A DNA stretch of 56,695 nucleotides. Source: Gammaproteobacteria bacterium. GTDB taxonomy: Bacteria > Pseudomonadota > Gammaproteobacteria > Steroidobacterales > GCA-2729495. The position numbers were made by a program, and so were the translations under genes. Where the stretch lies: assembly GCA_030066665.1 (NCBI GenBank), contig JASJBD010000009.1, positions 1 through 56,695 of the forward strand, written 5' to 3'. The notes beneath the pieces were generated by a model. The model was given only the letters and a program-made list of their open reading frames with translations. It did no database searches and was not told where the DNA came from. Below, one piece after another: positions 50,542 to 56,695 of this stretch (positions are counted from its first letter, which is position 1; every line of letters starts with the position of its first letter).

Positions 50542-50571
50542 AATCTAGGCCGGAATCGTGCTTTTTTGCAA
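50542..50571 (-). promoter_or_regulatory. Promoter of the copper operon, apparently leaderless
   Basis: On the minus strand: TTGCAA (50571-50566), an 18-base spacer, TAGATT (50547-50542), then only 6 bases to ATG 50535. There is no room for a Shine-Dalgarno. Confidence 0.55.
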
Positions 50572-50597
50572 GCGCCAGTGTCCCGTTTTTCGGTTAC

Positions 50598-52271
50598 TCA
50601 AAGCAGCATGATGACGGCGCCCGCGATTGTCAGGAACACATTGGCAAAGGCGTACGCGCCGGTATAACCGATACTGGCAATTGTGCTCTTGGCCTGGGCG
50701 TTGATCACATTCAGCGCGCCGCCGCTGGTCATCGCACCGGTGATCGAGCCGAGCAGCATCAATGGGTGCATACCCAGCAGTCGGCGACCGATGACGTAGG
50801 CGAGGGCCAGCGGCACGACAGTGATGATAATCCCACAGACCACCAGCACCAGGCCGCTTTTTAGGAAGGTCTCAACCAGGTCCGCACCGCCGCGCAAGCC
50901 CACGCCGGCCATGAACAGCAACAGTCCCATTTCGGTGAACACCCAGCGCGCCGCTTGGGGAACGCGGCCGAATACCGGGAACAACGATCGCAGATAGCCG
51001 ACGGCCAGACCGATCGCGAGCAGGCCCCCTGCGCTGCCCAGGCCGAACGGGATGCCAGCAATGCTGATTGTCCATGCACCGATCAGAATGCCCAGGACAA
51101 TGGCCCAGGAGAAGGTGCGCAGGTCGGTTTCGTCGACGTTCCCCTCCAGGTGCCCCAGTCTCGCGCCGAGTGCTTCGAGCCCCCCTTTCGGCCCGGTCAC
51201 GTGCAAGACATCGCCCCGTTCGAGCGTCGTCGCAGCGGTGACATCGAGATCGACGCCGAGTCGGGCTACGCGGGAGACAAACGCGGCATGCTGTTGTGGA
51301 ATCTGAAGTTCGCCTAGTGTTGCGCCTTCGGCATCCTTCCGCGTCACGCAGATCTGCACCGATTCCGGTTGGTAGTGCAGCAGGTCACGACGTCGCACCG
51401 GAGTGCCGATGACAGCATCTTCGATTTCCTGTGCGGCTTGAGGCGTCAACACGCCGACAATAGAAATCAAATCGCCGATCTGCAGCTCCGTGTCCGGGAG
51501 GGGTTCTACTGCTTCGCCGTGCCGCAGAATCTTCAGCACCGTAAACTGCACGGAGGACGATTCGTAAAGCTCCCGTAATGGTTGGCCGGTAATCTCGTCT
51601 TCTTCGACGCGGAACCCGCGCACGATGATGTCGCTCGGGGAAAAAACTGGCTGCGGACCGGCGGCGGCTTCCTCGCGTTCCAGCCGAGTCGCCTCGGCCT
51701 CCAGGTCAATGCCGACCGCCCGCGGCAGGAGACGGATGATCAGAATCAGACCAACCAGGCCGACGATATACGTAATCGCATAGGCCGTCGTGATATTGCT
51801 GCGGACCTCGTCCGGCATCAGCCCACCCGGGTTGGCAAAGGCCCCTGACACGACCGCCGCATCGGCCGCTGCCAAAGTGGGCGTCGATGTGAGGCTGCCG
51901 GCCAACAGACCGGCCGCTACGCCAGGCTCGAAAATCAACAGCTTCGCCGCTGCATAGGCGAGCCCCGATCCGCTCATGGCCACCACCAGAGCGATAATCA
52001 GGTAGCGGCGTCCGTCGACCTGGATGGCCTGCACGAATTTCGGCCCAGCCTGATAGCCGACCGAGAATATGAACAGCACGAAACCGAAAGACTGGATCGC
52101 GGGGTTGCTTTCTAGCCCAAAATGCCCCAGCAGCAAACCCGCCACCAGCACGCCGGCAACCTCGCCGAGGCGAAAGGAGCCGATTCGCAAGCCGCCGATG
52201 ACGTAGCCCAGTCCCAGCACGAGGAACAGCAGGGCAACCGGATCATCGCGAATCGGGTCGAACGAAAACAC
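50598..52271 (-). CDS. AspT/YidE/YbjL-type antiporter-like transporter
   Basis: 557 residues. Two five-to-six-helix membrane halves ('AGLLAGSLTSTPTLAAADAAV' and 'LGSITGAMTSGGALNVINAQA', the repeat motif of the aspartate:alanine exchanger family) flank two central RCK_C-type domains (about 215-375). Family members exchange dicarboxylates or amino acids. The RCK_C domains imply regulation by a nucleotide or other ligand. Confidence 0.9.
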   Translation of the reverse strand: MFSFDPIRDDPVALLFLVLGLGYVIGGLRIGSFRLGEVAGVLVAGLLLGHFGLESNPAIQSFGFVLFIFSVGYQAGPKFVQAIQVDGRRYLIIALVVAMSGSGLAYAAAKLLIFEPGVAAGLLAGSLTSTPTLAAADAAVVSGAFANPGGLMPDEVRSNITTAYAITYIVGLVGLILIIRLLPRAVGIDLEAEATRLEREEAAAGPQPVFSPSDIIVRGFRVEEDEITGQPLRELYESSSVQFTVLKILRHGEAVEPLPDTELQIGDLISIVGVLTPQAAQEIEDAVIGTPVRRRDLLHYQPESVQICVTRKDAEGATLGELQIPQQHAAFVSRVARLGVDLDVTAATTLERGDVLHVTGPKGGLEALGARLGHLEGNVDETDLRTFSWAIVLGILIGAWTISIAGIPFGLGSAGGLLAIGLAVGYLRSLFPVFGRVPQAARWVFTEMGLLLFMAGVGLRGGADLVETFLKSGLVLVVCGIIITVVPLALAYVIGRRLLGMHPLMLLGSITGAMTSGGALNVINAQAKSTIASIGYTGAYAFANVFLTIAGAVIMLL

Positions 52272-52514
52272 GTCGGCTGGGTTTGTTACTCGATAGTTAC
52301 GTTGGGGCTCTCGTCCAGATACAAACTGCGCTCTTTCAGTCCCTGCACCGGCCGGTTGTTATTGTCGTAGATCGCTGTGAATGCGGCAATTTGCTCCTTT
52401 CAACAGTATAGGCCGTCGCGGCGGGAGAGGTTGACGAAGTGCGGATAGACGGGGCGATCCGCATCCTTATATATTGTTTCCTGTCGCCGGTCCGGCCTGG
52501 CGACTTGAGGAGCC
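52272..52514. other. Intergenic region between the transporter and glgP
   Basis: Holds a 34-codon leftward frame (52286-52390), GCGGAT/ATCCGC arms (52441-52446 and 52457-52462) and an AT-rich TATATATT stretch before the glgP ribosome site. A TTGACG at 52431 is too far from TATATT (52470) to form a promoter with it. Confidence 0.4.
52286..52390 (-). CDS. Possible 34-residue frame with an ATT start, or a gene remnant
   Basis: After a TGA, the frame reads KEQ then IAAFTAIYDN... to ...SPNVTIE and a stop at 52286. The only start-like codon is ATT (52390), three bases after AAAGGAG. The peptide has protein-like composition. It lies 14 bases before the transporter's ATG. It may be a remnant. Confidence 0.25.
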   Translation of the reverse strand: MAAFTAIYDNNNRPVQGLKERSLYLDESPNVTIE

Positions 52515-55034
52515 ATGGAAAAGAACAATAAGAAAGCCGCCGGCGTGCCTGCCGGCGACGCTGAGGTGCTCATCGAGGACGATCGCGCGGGCATGAGCGT
52601 GGCCACGCTCAAGCGGGCAATCACCGACCACCTCTTTTACTCGCAGGCCAAGTTCCCGGCCATCGCGACCGAGCACGACTGGTACAAGGCGGTAGCCTAC
52701 GCGGTCCGCGATCGTCTCTTGCGTGGCTGGGTCGACACCCAGGAGTCATATCTGGAGGAGAACAAGCGACTGGTGTTCTACCTGTCGGCGGAGTTTCTGA
52801 TGGGTCCCGCGCTGCACAACAGCCTGGTCAGTCAGGGCATGTACGGGGCGACGAAAGAGGCGTGCGAGGCGCTCGATCTGGATCTCGAGGCGCTCATCGA
52901 TAGCGAGGAGGAGCCGGGTCTGGGGAACGGTGGCCTCGGGCGTCTGGCGGCCTGCTACCTGGATTCGCTCGCCACTCTGCAGGTGCCGGCTATCGGCTAC
53001 GGCATTCGTTACGAGTTCGGCATCTTCGACCAGGAGATCCGCGACGGGTGGCAGGTCGAGATCACGGACAAGTGGCTGCGGTTGGGGAACCCGTGGGAGA
53101 TTCCGCGCCCCGAACGCGCTTGCGAAGTGAGCTTCGGCGGGCACACGGAGAGATACGAAGACGAGAACAGTGAGCGTCGTGTCCGATGGTTACCGAATTA
53201 CGTCGTCAAAGCCATCCCCTATGACACGCCGATTCCCGGCTATGGCGTGCCCACCGTGAACACGTTGCGCCTGTGGAGTGCCGAGGCCTGTGAGTCCTTC
53301 GATTTCCAGCAGTTCAACATCGGGGATTACTACGGCGCCGTCGAGAGCAAGGTGCGCTCGGAGAACCTTACCAAGGTCCTGTATCCCAATGACGAGCAGC
53401 TCCAAGGGAAAGAGCTGCGTCTGCAACAGCAGTATTTCTTCGTCAGCTGCGCGCTCCAGGACATGATCCGCATTCACCAGTTGCGGGGCGAGCCCCTCGA
53501 GACTCTGCACGAGAAGTTCACCGCCCAGCTGAACGATACGCATCCGTCGGTGGCAATCGCAGAACTGATGCGAGTGCTCGTGGACGAGCACCAGATGCGT
53601 TGGGACGACGCCTGGGGGATCACAACGAGAACCTTCGCGTACACGAATCACACGCTTTTGCCGGAGGCGCTGGAGACCTGGGACGAAGACCTGTTTCGGC
53701 GCGTATTGCCCCGGCACCTGGAGATCATCTACGAGATCAACGATCGCTTTCTCGACGAAGTACGGCGACGCTATCCGAACGACGAAGAGCGTGTGCGGCG
53801 GATGTCGCTGATCGACGACAACAACGGCCGCCGCGTACGCATGGCGCATCTGGCGTGCGTTGGCAGCTATGCCGTGAACGGCGTGGCGGCCCTGCACACG
53901 GAGCTGCTCACCAAAGATGTGTTGCGGGATTTCTACGACTTCGATGCGACCAAGTTCAGCAACAAGACCAACGGCGCGACCCCGCGGCGGTTCCTGCTCG
54001 TGTCCAATCCGAAACTCGCGCGGATAATTTCTGCGCGGATCGGCACGGACTGGGTCACGGACCTGGCAGCGCTGCGCGACCTGGAGGCACATGTCGACGA
54101 TGCCGCCTTCCGCGCGGAGTGGCTGCAGGCCAAACGGGACAACAAGGTCCGGCTGGCCCGAATGATCAAGGACCGCACGGACGTCATCGTTGATCCCGAC
54201 TCGCTCTTCGACATCCAGGTGAAACGGCTGCACGAGTACAAGCGCCAGCACCTGAATGTGCTCAATATCATCACCCAGTATCTGCGCATCAAGCGTGATC
54301 CGAACGTCGACATCGTGCCGCGCACCTTCATCTTCGGGGGCAAGGCGGCGCCCGGCTATGTCATGGCGAAGCTGATCATCAAGCTGATTCACTCGGTGGC
54401 CGACGTGGTGAACGCCGATCCCGACGTGCGCGATCGGCTTAAGGTGGTTTTCTTTCCAGACTACAACGTCAAGAATGCCGAGCGAATCTACCCGGCGGCC
54501 GACCTGAGCGAGCAGATCTCCACGGCTGGCAAGGAAGCGTCGGGGACCGGCAACATGAAGTTCGCGCTGAACGGTGCGCTCACCATCGGCACGCTGGATG
54601 GCGCCAACGTCGAAATCCGTGAAGAGGTTGGGCCGGAGAACTTCTTCCTGTTCGGATTGACGGCGCGGGAGGTCGAGGAGCTCCGGACGCAGGGTTACGA
54701 TCCCCAGACGTACGTGGCGGGCAACCCGGCCCTTGCGGAGGTGCTCGAGTTCATCGGTTCCGACACGCTGTCAAAGGGCGACCGAGAGCTGTTTCGCCCG
54801 CTGCTCGATTCGCTGCTGCAGCGGGACGAGTACCTGCTGTTTGCCGACTACCAGGCCTACGTCGACTGCCAGGACCGCGTCGGCAAGGCATATCGCGACC
54901 AGGACGCGTGGACGCGCGTGTCAATCCTGAACTCTGCCCGCGTGGGCAAGTTCTCATCGGATCGCTCAATTCGAGAGTACTGCGAAGACATCTGGAAGGT
55001 GCAACCCATCCTGAATTCAGACGCGAGTCAGTAA
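52515..55034 (+). CDS. glgP: Glycogen/starch/alpha-glucan phosphorylase
   Basis: 839 residues, full length. Substrate and PLP blocks are clear: 'EPGLGNGGLGRLAACYLDSLATL' and 'EASGTGNMKFALNGALTIGTLDGANVEI', where the Lys holds PLP. It releases glucose-1-phosphate from glycogen, cytoplasmic. GAGGAG precedes the ATG. It converges on a phosphoketolase gene 10 bases away; both belong to sugar-phosphate supply. Confidence 0.97.
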   Translation: MEKNNKKAAGVPAGDAEVLIEDDRAGMSVATLKRAITDHLFYSQAKFPAIATEHDWYKAVAYAVRDRLLRGWVDTQESYLEENKRLVFYLSAEFLMGPALHNSLVSQGMYGATKEACEALDLDLEALIDSEEEPGLGNGGLGRLAACYLDSLATLQVPAIGYGIRYEFGIFDQEIRDGWQVEITDKWLRLGNPWEIPRPERACEVSFGGHTERYEDENSERRVRWLPNYVVKAIPYDTPIPGYGVPTVNTLRLWSAEACESFDFQQFNIGDYYGAVESKVRSENLTKVLYPNDEQLQGKELRLQQQYFFVSCALQDMIRIHQLRGEPLETLHEKFTAQLNDTHPSVAIAELMRVLVDEHQMRWDDAWGITTRTFAYTNHTLLPEALETWDEDLFRRVLPRHLEIIYEINDRFLDEVRRRYPNDEERVRRMSLIDDNNGRRVRMAHLACVGSYAVNGVAALHTELLTKDVLRDFYDFDATKFSNKTNGATPRRFLLVSNPKLARIISARIGTDWVTDLAALRDLEAHVDDAAFRAEWLQAKRDNKVRLARMIKDRTDVIVDPDSLFDIQVKRLHEYKRQHLNVLNIITQYLRIKRDPNVDIVPRTFIFGGKAAPGYVMAKLIIKLIHSVADVVNADPDVRDRLKVVFFPDYNVKNAERIYPAADLSEQISTAGKEASGTGNMKFALNGALTIGTLDGANVEIREEVGPENFFLFGLTAREVEELRTQGYDPQTYVAGNPALAEVLEFIGSDTLSKGDRELFRPLLDSLLQRDEYLLFADYQAYVDCQDRVGKAYRDQDAWTRVSILNSARVGKFSSDRSIREYCEDIWKVQPILNSDASQ

Positions 55035-55044
55035 CCGAGACAAG

Positions 55045-56695
55045 TCAGACGTTGTCGGCTTCCGTCGAGCTCGCCCGGCCGGCCCGTGCCGTGCCGTTGC
55101 CCCATTGCCAACCGGTGATCTCTGGCATGTCCTCACCGTGCTCGTGGATGTATTGCTTGTGCTCGATGAGTTTGTCGCGGATGGCCTGCTTCGCGTAAGC
55201 GGCCCGGGAACCCAGTTGCGGCACGCGGTCGATCACGTCACCCACGAGGTGGAAGCGATCGATGTCATTCAGCACGCACATGTCGAAAGGTGTGGTCGTG
55301 GTGCCTTCCTCCTTGTAGCCCCGCACGTGCAGATTGGGGTGGTTATTGCGACGGTAGGTCAGCCGGTGGATCAGCCACGGGTACCCGTGGAACGCAAAGA
55401 TGATCGGTTTGTCCTTCGTGAACAATACGTCGAAGTCCCAATCGCTGAGCCCATGCGGATGCTCTTCCTGCGGCTGCAGCGTCATCAGGTCCACCACGTT
55501 TACGACCCGGACCTTCAGTTCCGGCACGTACTCACGCAGGATATCCACCGCAGCCAGGGTCTCGAGCGTCGGTGAATCACCGCAGCAGGCCATCACCACG
55601 TCCGGTTCGCCACCATCGTCGTTACTCGCCCACTCCCAGATGCCGATACCGGCCGTGCAGTGCTTGATGGCCTCGTCCATGCTGAGCCATTGCGGCGCGG
55701 GCTGCTTACCGGCCACCACGACATTGATGAGGTTCCGGCTGCGCAGGCACTGGTCGGTGACGTACAGCAGGCTGTTCGCGTCCGGCGGCAGGTACACGCG
55801 CACGACCTCGGCCTTCTTGTTGACCACGTGGTTGATGAAGCCCGGATCCTGGTGGCTGAAGCCGTTGTGGTCTTGCCGCCAGACGTGGGAGGACAGCAGG
55901 TAATTTAGGGAGGCGATTGGCCGGCGCCAGGGAATCTCGTGGCATACCTTCAGCCACTTCGCATGCTGGTTGAACATGCTGTCAACGATGTGAATGAAAG
56001 CTTCATAGCAAGAGAAGAAACCATGCCGCCCGGTGAGCAGATAGCCCTCCAACCAGCCCTGGCACTGGTGCTCGCTCAGCATTTCCACGACCCGACCATC
56101 CGGCGCCAGGTGATCATCGTAATCGTAAGTATCCGCGACCCAGGCCCGGTTCGTGACACTGAGCGCGTCCTGCCAACGGTTCGAATTGTTCTCGTCCGGA
56201 CTGAACAGCCGGAAATTTTTGTGTTGCAGGTTGCGCTCCATGACCGCGCTCAGAAACTTACCCATGGTGCGCGTGGACTCGGCAATATTTGCGCCCGGCG
56301 CGGGAACGTCCACCGCGAATTTTCGGAAATTGGGCAGGCGCAGGTCTTTAAGCAGCAGGCCGCCGTTCGCATGGGGATTTGCGCCCATGCGCAGCTCCCC
56401 TTCCGGCGGCAGGTGTGCCAGCTCCGGCGCCAGACGACCCGCGTCGTCGAATAGCTCCTCGGGCCGGTAGCTCTGCATCCATTTTTCCAGCAGTTTCACG
56501 TGCTCGGGGTTTTCGTGCATTTCGCCCATCGGCACCTGGTGTGACCGCCAGTAGCCCTCGGTCTTCTTGCCATCGATTTCCTTCGGGCAGGTCCAACCCT
56601 TGGGCGTGCGTAGCACGATCATTGGCCAGCGCGGCCGTTCGCGGAAACCATGACGCCGCGCATCACTCTGGATGTGCTGGATGTCGCTGACGATT
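55045..56695 (-). CDS. xfp: Xylulose-5-phosphate/fructose-6-phosphate phosphoketolase, 5' end outside the window
   Basis: The reading frame is open to the window edge; 549 codons are visible, of a family length near 790. The visible part has '[14 protein letters not shown]', '[26 protein letters not shown]' and the C-terminal '[36 protein letters not shown]' block that is diagnostic for XFP. It splits xylulose-5-P or fructose-6-P into acetyl-phosphate. The thiamine-diphosphate N-terminal domain is largely beyond the edge. Confidence 0.96.
   Translation of the reverse strand, partial: IVSDIQHIQSDARRHGFRERPRWPMIVLRTPKGWTCPKEIDGKKTEGYWRSHQVPMGEMHENPEHVKLLEKWMQSYRPEELFDDAGRLAPELAHLPPEGELRMGANPHANGGLLLKDLRLPNFRKFAVDVPAPGANIAESTRTMGKFLSAVMERNLQHKNFRLFSPDENNSNRWQDALSVTNRAWVADTYDYDDHLAPDGRVVEMLSEHQCQGWLEGYLLTGRHGFFSCYEAFIHIVDSMFNQHAKWLKVCHEIPWRRPIASLNYLLSSHVWRQDHNGFSHQDPGFINHVVNKKAEVVRVYLPPDANSLLYVTDQCLRSRNLINVVVAGKQPAPQWLSMDEAIKHCTAGIGIWEWASNDDGGEPDVVMACCGDSPTLETLAAVDILREYVPELKVRVVNVVDLMTLQPQEEHPHGLSDWDFDVLFTKDKPIIFAFHGYPWLIHRLTYRRNNHPNLHVRGYKEEGTTTTPFDMCVLNDIDRFHLVGDVIDRVPQLGSRAAYAKQAIRDKLIEHKQYIHEHGEDMPEITGWQWGNGTARAGRASSTEADNV

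Noticed and set aside
52431-52475. TTGACG and TATATT before glgP as a sigma-70 promoter
   Set aside because: The spacing is about 33 bases, far from the required 16-19.
53190-54392. A 400-codon open frame on the minus strand within glgP
   Set aside because: It is a shadow of glycogen phosphorylase; the composition is not protein-like and no motif is visible.
1-56695. tRNA, rRNA, CRISPR array, prophage or insertion sequence
   Set aside because: I read the gaps on both strands and saw no cloverleaf, repeat-spacer array, integrase or transposase.

Overview
The window is a gene-dense stretch of about 57 kb from a proteobacterium. Domain content and the cell-envelope genes (lpxD, mscL, HD-GYP, the copAB copper set, uup, a YhaJ/YqjF/YhaK/YqjG-type quinone-stress set) point to a Gammaproteobacterium with a moderately high GC genome. 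I cannot name the genus from sequence alone. I see no rRNA, tRNA, phage, insertion sequence or CRISPR array. Intergenic gaps are short (none above about 300 bases), several convergent neighbours overlap at their 3' ends, and many Shine-Dalgarno sites are clear.

Layout. (1) 1-7418: a nitrilase-family fragment, then a leftward run of VOC, SDR, Gfo/Idh/MocA and SDR enzymes facing a rightward MDR dehydrogenase and phytoene-dehydrogenase-like FAD enzyme. The divergent promoter carries a 14-bp LacI-type palindrome, which suggests a sugar- or cyclitol-type catabolic locus. (2) 7558-12457: a TPR/2OG-oxygenase fusion, a small basic protein with a structured leader, a cyclophilin, an orphan amino-acid-binding protein and an HD-GYP phosphodiesterase. 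(3) 12587-19527: two tandem Rieske oxygenases, a Rossmann-fold lipoprotein apparently starting at CTG, an ABC-F uup gene broken by one in-frame stop, and a Tat-lipoprotein SDR. (4) 19560-24383: DUF6512/HupE membrane proteins, an alpha/beta hydrolase, a hydrolase-fold lipoprotein, a membrane-anchored metallopeptidase, and a possible sRNA with its own terminator. (5) 24439-29571: a HerA-type ATPase paired with a beta-CASP nuclease, then dodecin, MscL and a DUF4332 protein. (6) 29639-36330: a secreted SDR, then a rightward cluster with an NAD(P)-binding protein, a B12-binding protein carrying the W-x9-EH photosensor motif but no DNA-binding domain, DUF427, DUF1295, a CFA-synthase-like methyltransferase, a frameshifted secreted protein and LpxD. 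(7) 36349-47586: racemase-like protein, VapBC, OsmC, CDF transporter, FGGY kinase, DUF481 protein, and a LysR-divergent DoxX/pirin/glutathionyl-hydroquinone-reductase operon. (8) 47610-56695: copper resistance (CopB, CopA, small Cys/His-rich protein), an AspT/YidE-type transporter, glycogen phosphorylase and the C-terminal part of phosphoketolase.

The most interesting themes are the DNA-binding-less B12 photosensor candidate in a lipid-remodelling cluster; three Rossmann/SDR proteins that each carry a different type of export signal; the HerA/beta-CASP pair; the single in-frame stop in uup; and a candidate small RNA at about 23430-23571.
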